A stretch of DNA of 64,000 nucleotides from Sphagnum magellanicum. Lineage: Eukaryota; Streptophyta; Sphagnopsida; Sphagnales; Sphagnaceae. Positions 1-11,393 of this stretch are shown one piece after another. The notes beneath the pieces were generated by a model, which saw only the letters and a program-made list of their open reading frames with translations, was not told where the DNA came from and did no database searches. Position 1 is the first letter of the stretch. Each line of letters opens with the position of its first letter. Location: NCBI GenBank assembly GCA_021904315.1, contig CM038924.1:16131987-16195986 (forward strand), read 5' to 3'. Position numbers and translations under genes: made by a program.

Positions 1-918
1 AAATTTGGGAAATATTTGTCAACTTCTTTATTAAAAAGAAAAAAATGTCATAGAATATTCACTTTTGTTATAGTGTCTTTCTTTTGTGATTTTTCACCCC
101 AAAAAAAAACTGCTTTTAATGCAACATGATTTTCAGAATTGTTGAAATTTTCAAAAAATATTTCTTCCAAATCAAAAAATATTGTGAAGGATAATAGTGA
201 ATTTGTAAGAACATTTCATTTGTTGAAATGAATTTTTCAAAATTAATTAATTGTTCAATGGACATGTGTTGAAATGGCCAAGGTACTATGGTAGTGTGTT
301 TCTCAAATAGTTCAGTATGCAAAAATATAATCTTCAAAAAAATCCTCTAACAGAAACCAAAATCCTTCAAAATATTATAACTCTACAACTAATCCCAACT
401 TTCAACACAAGCCAAAACGTTGTTTTTCAAAAATCCTCATATAAAAATAGACCTCTTACCTAGGGGTCAAAATCCGTTAAGCTACTATACTCTATACTGA
501 ACCTAAACACAATATACTTGCCTTGGTAGGCAAGGCCGATAAAAGTGTGAGCGGTTTTTATGCAGTGTAATGTCCTCAGGGGCAGGCTTTACGGGAAACG
601 GGCCCACACTCAGCTCCACCTCGTTAGGTCCTTATTCCCATAAAGGCCCTCACGAAGCCTGCTCCCCCAGGGCTTTAACTTACATGTAAAGACCTGACCT
701 AAATATTTCCTAAGTGTTGATGCAGTGGGCTGCGTCTTACAAATCTGTATGATTCCCTGGAAAGTCCGTTCCTGACACAGAACATTCATACCTAAACTTG
801 GGTCAGGTCAGTTTGTTAACATAGTGGAAGTGCAGAGCCAGAGGCCATTTGTTTTGTTTGAAGGCACAATAAACAAGTGTGGTTCCAAGTTCCCTCTGTC
901 TGAAAACATACAAATGCA

Positions 919-1302
919 GGCCACAGTGAACCAGCACCCACCAGTGCACCATGAAGGATGAATGGTAAGTGGTCAAGAAAGAGTTTTTTCTGTCGCATTC
1001 CAGTTTGCTATCTAGGTAACCAATGGTGGTTAGCCGAGTTGCCTTTTTTTCTACCTACCTACTAACACCCCACAAGCAGGTTGTTAGAAGGTAAGTAACA
1101 AAAAAAAACAGCCATTTCCTATGTATAAACCATCTACTTACCTGGTAGCTACCTATTTTCCTACTTATCTACCAATATGTGAGACCTATATCCTACAGAA
1201 TTGGTTACCAAGATGAAACCAAATATTAACTCAGCTGAGGTTCATCCAGGACTGAGTAATAACAGACATCCAGTGGATGATGTGCTGGTGGGTGCTGCGG
1301 CC
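919..1302 (+). mobile_element. Palindromic MITE, copy 1 (in the left direct repeat)
   Basis: The left end reads GGCCACAGTGAACCAGCACC. The right end is its imperfect reverse complement (GGTGGGTGCTGCGGCC). An inner pair, ACTGGATG/CATCCAGT, also matches related copies read in the opposite direction. The interior is rich in CTACC/GGTAG runs that can fold. There is no coding capacity. Five more copies or fragments lie in this window, so this is a non-autonomous DNA transposon of about 340-420 bp. The superfamily cannot be assigned because no clear target duplication is visible here. Confidence 0.75.
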
Positions 1303-2521
1303 ACAAAGGCCTGCTAGCTCTGCCATCCTCCATAAATAACAGGATTCGGTGTCTATTCCAACCCTTTATCAGGATTTTGAAGGGCAGCCATCTGCTAGTT
1401 TCACTTTTGGTTGGCCAATTTTCAGTTGTACACTGAATCCCTAGTGGAGACCATGCTTCGGACTTGAAGCAACAGTACAGTGGATATGTTCTGGAACACG
1501 CCTTGGAATAACCAGTTATCACTGGATGGCATTGCTCACCAGGCCCACCACATTCCTACGTGGAACATTCGGAATGCTGAATATGCCAGATCTGTTGCTT
1601 CTGGAATGTGCTGCATTTCCATAATTCTTTCCTCAGAGTTCTTAATGCCAGGGAACAGGCCAGCTAGAGCTGATTTTGGACTCAAAGAGCTTGCTCTCCC
1701 AGGCTCACGTACAGGCTTGGCTGGTGTCTGGGATTGGCCGTGGCTGGCCTGTTCTCTTGTACATAACCAGTTGTCCTAGATTATCATGCCACTTCCCTTG
1801 CCAGATTAATACCAGAATTTGTCAAAGTTGGGATCTTTGTTTTTAATGGTCTGAGTTAGCAGTTTAAAATTTTGTGAATGTCCATCTTTGTTCAGAATGG
1901 GATGTCAACCATTCTACACTACAAATCCACCAGAAAGACAGGCATTACTTGCACACAAGGGTGAGGCAAGTCCTAGATTGCTACAGGTGGAATCAAATCA
2001 GTGAAATTCTTTTGCTGAATTTTCACCATTTGGTGAAAAACCTTGCCAAAAACATGGTTTTCAAAAATGTAAAATTCTTTTTTGCAAGACACAAAAAATT
2101 CACCAATATTGCAAAATTTTAAAACTCCCAAATGGGTGCACCTTTTCAGTCAGGAATTCAGAGTACTTGCTCAGTGCAAAAAAGCATTGGAAAAAAGCAT
2201 TGAGCACATTCATTGTTTACCCTGAGCAAAAGGGGGGGGGGAATGTTGGAGAAGATTATAAGTTCATGAAAACAGTGTCTGCAACAACCTACTCAGATGA
2301 CACATTCTTGATCCAATTCGTAGTTTTCTACAAATGTTTTCACACAAATCACAGCTACAATAATAAGCAGTCTTATAAGCAACAAAGACTACCAATCTTC
2401 TGAATGTCTGTGCTAGGTATGACAAATTTTCTCTCCTGTGGTGCTTCGAGCTAATACTAAAGGCAAAACAATGCGCCTGGGTGAAGAAGGGTAATTGGAA
2501 TCCAACAAAATGCTTATCTAC

Positions 2522-2776
2522 CTAAATGTAGTCGAGAATTGAGATCTCCTCTTCATGTGCCTGGCCTTCTTCAGTACTTTCTGTAATGAAACCAGTGATG
2601 ATCACCTTGTGCATGCTCTGATCACATATGACTCGGTGGACACCCTCCAGCTCCAAAATCTGCTCATGCACCTTCTTGTTGCATCTGGTACAACACATGG
2701 GCACCATTAGCTCCAGTATGGGAATCAAGACATAACAATCACTATTGTTGGAATAAGGATAACCTTGGCATGGCAC
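2522..2776 (-). CDS. Heavy-metal-associated (HMA) domain exon or gene fragment, left copy
   Basis: An 84-codon reading frame encodes an HMA-type metal-binding domain. It has the pattern LMVPMCCTRCNKKVHEQILE (residues 23-42) followed by LEGVHRVICDQ and KVIITGFI. This is the plant isoprenylated/HMA protein signature: MCCxxC binding loop, helix, GVxxVxxDxxxxKVxVxG strand pair. The metal ligands would be Cys28/Cys29 and Cys32. The HMA fold normally covers about 65-70 residues, so the domain is nearly whole. The acidic tail ends after residue 84 with no C-terminal CaaX box, so this is a fragment or one exon of a spliced gene. The sequence upstream on the minus strand, up to about 2900, has no convincing first exon. 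The equivalent frame in the right repeat is broken by a stop, so at least one locus is dead. Confidence 0.6.
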   Translation of the reverse strand: MPCQGYPYSNNSDCYVLIPILELMVPMCCTRCNKKVHEQILELEGVHRVICDQSMHKVIITGFITESTEEGQAHEEEISILDYI

Positions 2777-3883
2777 CCTAGGATAGATACTGCTAGCTAT
2801 AGGGTGCCATTATCCTCAAGGTGGTGTTGATGATCCAGATGGGCTCATACTTGCCATAGAATAAGAAGTCATTCATCTCCAACGTGACCATCTGACAAGT
2901 GCAGATAGCAGCAAAAGAAACAAAAACAGGTGAATGATTGATTCAGCTCTAAACCCAAACCCACAACCTTCTAATCTACACAAATGTAATTCAAACAGGG
3001 ATCTGCAAGTTTGCAATTAATTTCCAGGAGGCAAGGAAATTGAGAACCTGCTCAGCTAACAGTGGTACACCAAGCTCTGATCAGACATTTAGCAGGATGT
3101 GAGAGAGAGAGTCGAGGTTGGTTTAGGTTTACGGTTTAGGGTGCTGAATATTGTGGTGTTTCTTCCTGGGTGAGAAAAGTGGATGTACCTTGACAAAGGC
3201 ACATCAGATGTCCAAATGGTTGTTTCTTGGCAGCGCTTTAGATCCGTCTCTGGAATGATGTTTTAAACCCACCATGTGAAATCAAGGCCTTTGGAAGAAC
3301 CGCATCTTTATGAGGGGATGCTGCCTTAGAAGAGAGACTTCCTTGATCACCACTGCCCACAAATCACCTACAGACCTGAACCAACAAATCATAAGTCTCA
3401 AATGCATACTATATGACAAAAAGTACTAGCTTCATCAAGCTAGAGTGTAAATAATGAAAGAAAGAGCAGTTCCAGAATGAGCAGTTACAGCAGGAGTGGG
3501 AGAAATGCCGTGCAAAATTCAAATACTATACCATCAATGAGCTAGCCCAACACCCAAGTTGACAATCACCGGCTAAATTAGCGTCAGCAAAGTGTACCAA
3601 ACTCCCACCATCTTGTTCTCCCTCATCGAGTCTCTCTGCAAGTTGGCAAAAGTGACTACCGGAGGCAGCATTTGCTTCATAAGCTGCTAGAAAATTCACC
3701 AGCCGAAAACAAGACTTCGAAGAACACCAATCTGCGTCGGCAGAGAGAGAGAGAGTCACACACAAAAACAAGAAAAGGATCTCAATTGTGCGCACGAGGA
3801 GTGCGATGTTTTTGTTGCTGGTCGCTAAGAGATAGATCTGCAAGCAGCGTGGAAAGGGAAGGGAAGGGAAGCTGTTGGGAGAT

Positions 3884-3894
3884 GTCCCATGGGC
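3884..3894 (+). promoter_or_regulatory. Upstream sequence element (USE) of U1 snRNA gene, left copy
   Basis: GTCCCATGGGC matches the 5' half of the plant snRNA USE (RTCCCACATCG) and begins 67 bases before the U1 start, where plant USEs normally lie. The second half of the consensus is not matched. Confidence 0.55.
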
Positions 3895-3921
3895 TTTGGC
3901 ATTGGAGACGGAAGGAAAGGG

Positions 3922-3928
3922 TATAAAC
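3922..3928 (+). promoter_or_regulatory. TATA box of U1 snRNA gene, left copy
   Basis: TATAAAC begins 29 bases upstream of the first U1 nucleotide, the standard position in plant snRNA genes. The USE-to-TATA distance is long, as in plant genes transcribed by RNA polymerase II. A shorter spacing specifies polymerase III. Confidence 0.7.
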
Positions 3929-3950
3929 TGGGCAAGATAAGCTTTCATAT

Positions 3951-4110
3951 ATACTTACCTGGGCGGGGTCAATCGGTGGTCAAGATGGCCGATGGCCTAG
4001 TAGATCCTACTCCATTGCACAAAGGAACGGGTGACCCTAGCATCTTCCTTAGGGGGGCATGCACGTCGTAATTTGTGGCAGAGGGGGCTCGCGTTCGCGC
4101 GGCCCCCACC
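3951..4110 (+). ncRNA. U1: U1 spliceosomal snRNA gene, left copy
   Basis: The RNA begins ATACTTACCTG, the invariant U1 5' end that pairs with 5' splice sites. It continues GGCGGGGTCAAT as in plant U1. Stem-loop I (ATCGG...CCGAT) carries the U1-70K loop. Stem-loop II shows the U1A-binding loop ATTGCAC. The Sm site TAATTTGTGG is followed by the terminal hairpin GGGGGCTCGCG-TTCG-CGCGGCCCCC. The length of about 160 nt fits the family. USE, TATA and a 3' box are all present, so this copy looks functional. It acts in the U1 snRNP at the first step of 5' splice-site recognition. Expression cannot be judged from sequence. Confidence 0.95.
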
Positions 4111-4119
4111 AAATAAACA

Positions 4120-4136
4120 CAGTTCGGAAAGTAAAA
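4120..4136 (+). terminator. snRNA 3' box, left copy
   Basis: CA, eight bases, then AGTAAAA fits the plant 3'-box consensus CA(N3-10)AGTNNAA. It lies ten bases after the end of the RNA and directs 3' end formation of polymerase II snRNA transcripts. Confidence 0.6.
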
Positions 4137-4905
4137 CCAATTAAAATTGCAAGGTGTAGTTTTGGAACTTGTGCATGCTGTTCGAAAGTTTCATCGTGTA
4201 TACTTGGTGTATGAACTTATGAGGTTGCATGGGTTTTTATTTTGATTTTGCAATGTTGATTACTTGGCGATCCTCCCTTAAGTAGATTTACTGAAATTTC
4301 GCAATATTCAAAATATGTGATTGGAAAAACTTTATGTACCTTTTCACATCTTACGCAATTGGGAAATTTTTTTCATTCGCTTTTTGGCGTTTTGGGTTTT
4401 TTTCTTTTCCAAAAACGCAGGGAATTTGTGATAAAATACTCTATTTTCAAATTATTTATTGCAAAATGGCGAAAATTCGCCACCAAATAAATCAGTGGTG
4501 TGGCCTGTGCAGGTGGGCCAAGAGTGAAGTTGTCAGAGCCAAATTCTGAGGAAAAATATTCTGAAATCACCATGTTCCAACATGTTGCAAAAATATAGCA
4601 GGATTCTTTTTTAAATTCTACTTTTCTCTCTAACCTGTAGCCGAATTTGAGTAATTCCTCTTGTGGATGATCACCACTGTATTGACCCAATACATCACAA
4701 AATTGAAAAATTCAATTAAAATAGAATTCTGAATTTCTTTTGAACTTCCAATTGCAAAGATTATTCAAATTCTCCTGCACCTTACATCACCCCCATAAGA
4801 TCCTACTCATTGAGCACTTTCCAATAGTATGAAAAAGCACACCTCAGTTTCTATCCAATTTTTTGTTTTAGTTTTACTATATTTTCAATGACAAAATTGT
4901 TCAAT

Positions 4906-5869
4906 ATTCAATAACTCCTGCATTGTATGTCTAAAACATTACAAAACCACCTCCATGCACCCTTTACTCATAGAGAGCTTTCCACCAGTACCGAAGGTCC
5001 AGTCAGAGTAGCTAGTGAGAGGAAATGACTATTTTTTATTGGCCAGTCATAATGATTGGTTCCCATGGTGACATTTAAATACCTAGCCTCTCTCTTTATG
5101 TTGTCCATTTTTTCATACTTATGATGTGTGGAGATGGGCCAATAATGATTGCTGTATGTTGTATGTGGTGAACATTGATACAAGCCCAAGTAAATGGGTG
5201 TAGGTTAAATTCAAAATGAATATTTTAATTTGACACTTTTTGGCCCTGTAACAGCCCCCAGGGCAAAAGAGGTATAAACCTATCAACTTGGAGAGAGAGC
5301 AAACTTGCAACCCTTTTGGAGCCTATGTTGTTACTTCGGGAATATGATCTCTTTCATGAAATTTGCACATTATGATTAAATCAAACATTGGTAGCCTAGC
5401 TACTAAGTTAGCTCCTCCTTTCTCATTCCTCCTCATTTATCTCCCTGCGTTCTCTTTTACGCTTTTTCCCAATGGACTGCTTGGTTGCTTGCTTGTCACT
5501 GATGGAGGGTTGTTCACACAATTGGGTACTTGGAATGTGTGGGTGCTCAATTTGTATCCCAATGCATTCAAGGCATTTGTATAATGGCAAATGGTAGCAC
5601 AAAATTAAAACCTTTCCAAAGGTATAAGGTCACGACTCACACTCTTTCTCTTAATAATCAATGCAAGGAAAGAAATAAAATACAAAATATTGTGTCTGTT
5701 CTGTGTGTGTTTGAATTGCGACCATTGTGATTTAAAAGCTTTCTGTTTTTTTCACATTAGTAATTGCACTACAATGTGTGAAATGGGTAACTAGGAGTAT
5801 TTCACTTTATGGTTAGAATAAACAGAAAATCATGTTCTCACATTGAACAATCATAAAATCTTGAAAGTT
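4906..5869. other. AT-rich stretch with no recognised gene
   Basis: Several short open frames occur on both strands (for example 5363-5584). None shows a known domain, a repeated family signature or plausible codon use. Nothing is called here. Confidence 0.5.
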
Positions 5870-7060
5870 TAATGGTACATCACAATAAGACAGTAGTATT
5901 AGTGGGTTCAAAATATTGGTTTTTTTGTGAATTTACAAAAATTTGGGGGGAAAACATATTTAGAATGAAAACCCGAAAAATTGACAAGATTTTTTCAACT
6001 GCTTTTGAAAAATAGTGAAAGATTCATCATTAACAAATTCATCAGATCACTTCCTTTCTACCCCACTACCTCACACTTGCCATAAATAAAAAATTTAGAA
6101 TAAAAAAAAATGGAACTATATTAACCATTGTGTTTAGAAATATGACAAGAACCTAGTGACATCAAGTTTTGTATCATGCGCAGGTCTTAGAATCCATCAC
6201 TCCTGGTGCACTGTTGAGTACTAGTGCACTTTGGTGATTTGTTGGTGAGATTGGCATGGAACCTTTTGTTAGCTTTTGTGAGTATGCGAAATGTTATTAC
6301 AACAAACAAGAGTAATTGCCATGTGTTATAATAAATTATAAACGAACGCATTTTCCTTAGCACCTCAACTTTTATTTGGTGTGGAATTGTGCACAAATGA
6401 AAAAATATAAATAAAAAGGAAGGTTCTTCTATATATTGATTTTTTTTTAAGGAAAAAATCTTCAAATTTTGAAAAAAATTCTTGAAAAAAGTTCACCACA
6501 TTTCTACTTGGGCTTTAGAGGGGGCTATTTTGTAGGAGTTTTAAAAATCTTTTTGGACAAGTTGTAAAAACCTACCCTCCATTTAATGTTAAATTTCTCT
6601 AGGGATGTTCCCATATGATGCAACATTAGAATTTTGGAGGAAAAAACCACTAATTTTCCTTATACATTTCCTTGGAATGATGTTTTCAATTTGATTTTCA
6701 TTTGAGGGCTTCATTTTTCTTGGCCTTGCCCTTATTTTGAAGAAAAAAGGTTTTGATATAAAAAAATTTCACCTCTTTACGTTTACTTGATAAAGAGAGA
6801 AGTTCCACACTAGAGAAAGGATCAAGTGCAAGGGGAGTCGAAGCCCATGTCCTGCAGTCAAGCCCATCAAGCCCTTATTTTTAAGCCATTAATCCCCAAC
6901 AGAAAAAATGTTTTTGGAACCCATCACATGAAACACATCTTTTAGGTGAACCTATCATAGCCACAATGATTCCATTGGGGATGATATCATTGCCATTTAA
7001 AACCTGAAAATGACATTTTTGCATAAGCAAAGGATTTTGCGCCAAAAGAAAGAGGCCTAA
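5870..7060 (+). repeat. Dispersed repeat, copy C (paired with 38380-39570)
   Basis: From about 5920 to 7060 the sequence aligns almost continuously with 38400-39570, sharing for example the stretches around TCATCACTCCTGGTGCA and GGATCAAGTGCAAGGGGAGT. There are scattered substitutions and small indels. No coding frame is shared. The second copy runs directly into family R, whereas this one is followed by the dispersed 90-bp module, so the ends differ. It is a non-coding transposon remnant or duplicated intergenic DNA of unknown class. Confidence 0.85.
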
Positions 7061-7326
7061 ATTCACCAGATTGCAAGGAAAAGAAATTTCAAATCACAAG
7101 GTTTTTATACAAGGATCCAGTAGGTAGCCAGGGATGTAAAAGGATAAATTCTTTCACTCTCATATCTCATTAATAAGCTAAGTTTGGCTCATTCTTCTTG
7201 TGGATGATAAGCCTTTGGGCACATTACAAAATTCGAGAAAGAAAAAATAACACTAAATCAAGAAAGCTTCACACCACGACTAATAGTGAGATTAATATAA
7301 AGTGGGATAGAGGACTATAGATAAAT

Positions 7327-7590
7327 TTATCTATTAAGGAAGGTAGTTATTTTGTTTATCATGTTGAGATCCCTCAAACCAAGTGCCTCCCTTGCACAAT
7401 TGGTATTGATGGAAAGCCCTAATTGGGTACAGGTGCACAGAGGTGGTGTCATATTATTTAGACTTATTGTGTGGGAGTTATTGAATATCCAACAATTTTG
7501 ACAAAAGAAAATCAACAAAATTAAAAAACATTTAAATGAACTCTTGGTAATATTGGAAAGCCCTTGATGATTGGGTTTTCTGATACTTGA
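7327..7590 (+). repeat. Diverged repeat paired with 48075-48330
   Basis: Ordered matches include GGAAGGTTATTTTGTTT-like, GTTGARATCYCYCAAACC, TGCACTCTTGGTA-like and TTGGTATTGTTGGAAAGCCC-like blocks at the same spacing near 48078-48320. The overall identity is low, so the pair is old. The function is unknown. Confidence 0.5.
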
Positions 7591-7725
7591 ATTTATAAAT
7601 TTTGAACCTATGGCGATTGAAGATCATCCATGGGAAGATGTAGAGAAAGTGGCATTCATGCCTCTGAAGATTTAGGCAAATCTGGCTGTAAACTGAATAT
7701 GAAGGCCAAATCTTTAATCATCATA

Positions 7726-8190
7726 CCAGTGTTGGCTGGTTGTTGATTTTTCACCCAGGTCAATTTTAATAACCTATCAGTTTGTTCTTGATCTTTTGAC
7801 AACCAGTTTGGTTGATAACTGCCTGGTATTGAATTCTCAGAAATCTAATAACCTACCTGGATGACCTGATTATCATCCAGGTCGGTTATTAATCTGTAGG
7901 CACTGATACAAAAAATTAAGAAAAACAAAACAAAAATACCTCCATTTTATTTTTTAAAAAACCTTACATTCAGTTAATAGTCAACAAAAATGAGGTGGCT
8001 ATCAGCCAATTATTTGATAGCCTACCATTATGCATAACTAATAGTTATTACCCAATTTCTTAAATATTTTACCTGGCAATCAAATTTTTAATATATTGAT
8101 AACCTGTGTGGTTTCCAAAAAAAATTGAAGAGAAAAAAACTAGGTACCCAGTGGTTAATAAAAGAAAGGAAAGCCGGCAGGCACTGGTCT
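7726..8190. mobile_element. Possible foldback element
   Basis: ACCAGTGTTGGCTGG at the left and GCCGGCAGGCACTGGT at the right form an imperfect inverted pair about 460 bp apart. Between them are several CCAGGT/ACCTGG words that could fold. Only the outer seven bases match well, so this is tentative. Confidence 0.3.
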
Positions 8191-8380
8191 AAAACACTTG
8201 AGGACCTGTTAATTTGCTTGTTTATGTTGCCTGCACAACTGACTCTTGCCAATTGTGTCACCCTCATCTTTCAAAGTTAATATCCAAGAAAATCTATGGA
8301 AGTTGACCAAGGTGCGAACAAACTTAAAGGATCAAGTTTAGGGGCACCAACAATGCATAATGTGATTGAGCCCTTCTTTA

Positions 8381-8731
8381 CACTAAGAGTCAGGGCCAAT
8401 GTTCAACCCAAATCGCTTTCCTATTGCTGCAAAAGTTGAAATTGGTCCCAAGGTCTTTACACTAGGAGTCAAGGCTGAACTAGAAAAAATATTTTCAATT
8501 TGCCCCAGGCGACTAGTAAATGCTGAACTTTATGGCCTTGTATTGTCCCCAAGGCTGAAAAGAGGATACCATCAAATTTGGGAAGCCAATTTGCAACCCT
8601 TGGGGCCAATGTTCCAGCATTTATTAATATCCTGATGTCAAAGTTCTAGCAGGTATTAGGAAGTTGGGGCCAAACAACAAGCCAAAAATGTGAAAGTTGG
8701 CCCCAAGTTTTTTGGGCCCTGACTCCTAGTG
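8381..8731. mobile_element. CACTA-ended foldback MITE (351 bp)
   Basis: The element begins CACTAAGAGTCAGGGCC and ends with GGCCCTGACTCCTAGTG, a 17-bp terminal inverted repeat with one mismatch. CACTA/TAGTG termini are the hallmark of the CACTA (En/Spm) superfamily. The flanking triplets are TTA and TAA, one base from the three-base target duplication the family makes. A further TIR-like copy (CACTAGGAGTC, at 8460) lies inside. There is no transposase frame, so it is non-autonomous. A fold-back element of another family that happens to start with CACTA is the alternative. Confidence 0.65.
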
Positions 8732-11393
8732 TAATGCAGGCCTCAGTCTCACAATCTTTACCTGGTAGATAAAACAATTCTTTAGAAAACAAGAATCATC
8801 CCCCCAAAAAATGGTACTAGATACTCAATATATTGTTGTGATTTTTCTTGTCATTACTCAACACTGATTTGAACCCAGCATTAGAAATGCGGTTTGGAAC
8901 CTGTGACCCATGAAATGCAATTTGTCAGCCATTACATTTAGTGACATTTGTGGTGCCAGGCACTGTTCATGACCGTCAGTGTACTTCCATGAGAGGCAGG
9001 CAGTGCAACATGCTAATACCGTTTGACGTCTTTTGTGAAGACAAGATGAGATTGAAGGAATGTACTAGACCTTGATTTCATTTTTTAAGTGAAGGAACCC
9101 ATGACCCCATGTCCTACAAAAAGATACTTAGGTTCCCTTGTAAGTTTGCTACAGATGATGCATTTCAGGCAACAGGTATGTCAAGGCCTGAGACTTGCTA
9201 AGTGCCACTGAAACCTTAGTCAATGATTGGAATTAAACTTCAAGTTGTTTTATAACTAAATCAACAAATAGAAAAGGATACCAAGTCTGACAGTTATATG
9301 ATCACAAGATGTGGCTTCCAATATGTTATTCATTTTTCATTGTATTTTGGAATTACTGGGCTACCAAAAACATCCATCACAGTCATGACATAGAAGTGCA
9401 TAGTCCATACCCTTAAGCCTGAGGTTGCTGATCGCTTGAATGGAACACCCATTGAAGGGTTTATAACACGTCCATGGAAGCCTAATCTAGGAGCTTGGTC
9501 TAAGTTTGAACTTTGAACTTGTCAAAACCCTGTGAAAGCCAAAAAGAAAAACCCTTAAGGAAAGGGAACAATCCAATAGGGTGTCAAATTTTCATTTTGA
9601 ACTTCTCACATGCATGAAACATAAACTTGTAAAGAACTTGTTACATGCCATGGACCAAGATCTAAGACTCATAAAATATTTTTCTTAACTTGATGACTTG
9701 GGACCTCTCCATTTAGATTGGAGCCCATCAATATTTAATGAACTGTTGGATAAAGATGAAACATAAGTGCTATAATGAAAGACTCATAGCTTGAAAGACA
9801 ATACCATCCCAGTCACTAAGTCCAATCTTAGTACCGAACATGTCTCTCATATTGGTATTGGGGTATTGGGTCCCCACTCCCATTGAGACCCTGTCTCATC
9901 TTGGTTATTACCTACCCATTGAAGCAATCTATGAGGACTTTTTTATGTAAACAACCAGTCACATTATGCTAAACAATTTGACAAATATGTCTATGAGTTC
10001 CTCAAAGGATGTACAAGATTATGGGGAATTCCCTCAAGCAAAGCTAGTGTTTTTTTTAAGAGCATGTTTTGATGCAGCCGAATTGGGGATCATCCAAAGG
10101 AATATAGAGAAAGTGACAACCATGTCTAGGAAGGTTTATGACAGTCAAATGTTAAATGATCTTTCATATTTTTGGCTACATACTGGAAACCAAATATAAA
10201 AATATGGCGATTTTTGCTAATTTTTTCTTTCCACTTCTAGTTATTAAGATCTTACGCACACATGCTTTCCTGTTTGTGGTGAATTTTTTTTGACCTGAGA
10301 AATCTGAGTTCGACCTAGGTACAAAGGATTTGTAATGAAATTATAATGGTCCAGATTCACCAGATTTTGATTTTTTTCGGAGAAATCGTCTGATTTTTAC
10401 AATAGGTTCTGGAGTAGGTAGGCAAGAACAGAGTAGGACATTAGGATTATTTTCCTTTGACATCTGATTTATAGCCAATTTTGGGCCAAATCGTTTTTAT
10501 AAATGCCACTGCAGCTACATCACAAATTCAAACAAAAACCATTGTTTCTTTGTAAGCTTGCTGGTGATGATGCTTTTAGTGGGACAGGCAGTGAAGAGCT
10601 CACTGCTTGCCCATGAAAGTTGACATGAAAGCTTGATCAATGAGTTGGGGTCAAATTTACAACTGTGAAAAGCCATTTGATCATCAGATAGGAAAATTCT
10701 ACTGACTGCATAAATTGAAGAGAAAAATGATGTAGGCTAATGTGAGTCTTGATTTGAGCTGCAGAGTCCTCACAAGCCTTTTGATATGAAATAAGAAAAG
10801 TAAACAAAAGGGAACATCTCGTTGTCAAATGAAACACAACTTTCTGGTCAGTCCTCATAATCACCACAACGATTTGTTTGGGGCAAAATTTTTACATGTG
10901 CTTTGACATGAAAATAATAATTTCCACTTGTTCATCGGATCACTGAGGTTTACCCCATGAAATTCCTATCCTTTCTTTTGAATTTCCAATGACCATCATC
11001 TCGATGAAGCAAACTTCATAAGACCATGGGGCAATTCTACAAAAACAAAACACCAAAGTTTGCCAAAACGACAATACAGTTCCAAGGTACGAAAAACAAA
11101 ACACCCAATGCATATTCTTCTTTAAGATGCGGATATAACTTTTTTTGTGGCAAGTTGGATTTGCACAAATGTGCATTCAACTTGGGGATTTGTGGAAGGG
11201 CCAACAAATGGCAATCTAGTGCAACAATACACAGTTGTATATGGACTGTGCTTGGATTTTCAAAGGCCTTAACTTGCTTCAGGTATGAGTTTCTCAATGT
11301 GATCAAAACATTAGGCAGAGATATATATAAAGATCTTAAGAACTTGAAAAAAATTTGAGGTATGATGAATGGGATAATTTTTTTGAATTGCAG
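8732..11393. other. Decayed repeat DNA upstream of the IFT144 relic
   Basis: A copy of the 90-bp dispersed module lies near 10455-10535. A fragment shared with about 16440-16640 and 35290-35420 lies near 10540-10740 (words such as GTGAAAAGCCATTTGATCAT). A third degenerate motif (GAAAGTGRCAWNCATGYCT) is shared by 7640, 10110 and 13470. I found no further IFT144 exon and no other gene. Confidence 0.5.

Larger units (their letters stand above)
1..4905 (+). repeat. Long direct repeat, left copy (cut by the window edge)
   Basis: Nearly the same sequence occurs again from 59105 to the right end of the window, in the same orientation, and can be followed line by line from position 1 to about 4905. 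By eye the copies differ by a few substitutions or one-base indels per hundred bases. The segment contains a palindromic MITE, an HMA-domain exon on the minus strand and a U1 snRNA gene with its promoter. Its true left end lies at or beyond position 1. The right copy runs into the other window edge, so full length and termini are unknown. A segmental duplication is the simplest reading. An assembly overlap of two haplotypes or of a circularised contig is a real alternative. Confidence 0.93.

Noticed and set aside
1874-2122. 82-codon plus-strand frame, repeated at 60981-61370
   Set aside because: Its conservation reflects only the recent duplication. The frames diverge after a one-base indel and no family is recognised.
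3526-3948. 140-codon minus-strand frame with a hydrophobic N-terminal part (VRTIEILFLFLCVTLSLS), also open in the right repeat
   Set aside because: It overlaps the U1 promoter. All of the few differences seen between copies in the shared part change the amino acid, and its start codon is not shared. Coding use is not supported, although a short membrane protein cannot be wholly excluded.
8399-8635. 78-codon plus-strand frame
   Set aside because: It lies entirely within the CACTA-ended foldback element and includes its internal inverted repeat.
9966-10199. 77-codon plus-strand frame with protein-like beginning
   Set aside because: Part of a degenerate repeat motif shared with about 7640 and 13470. 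No domain and no splice context.
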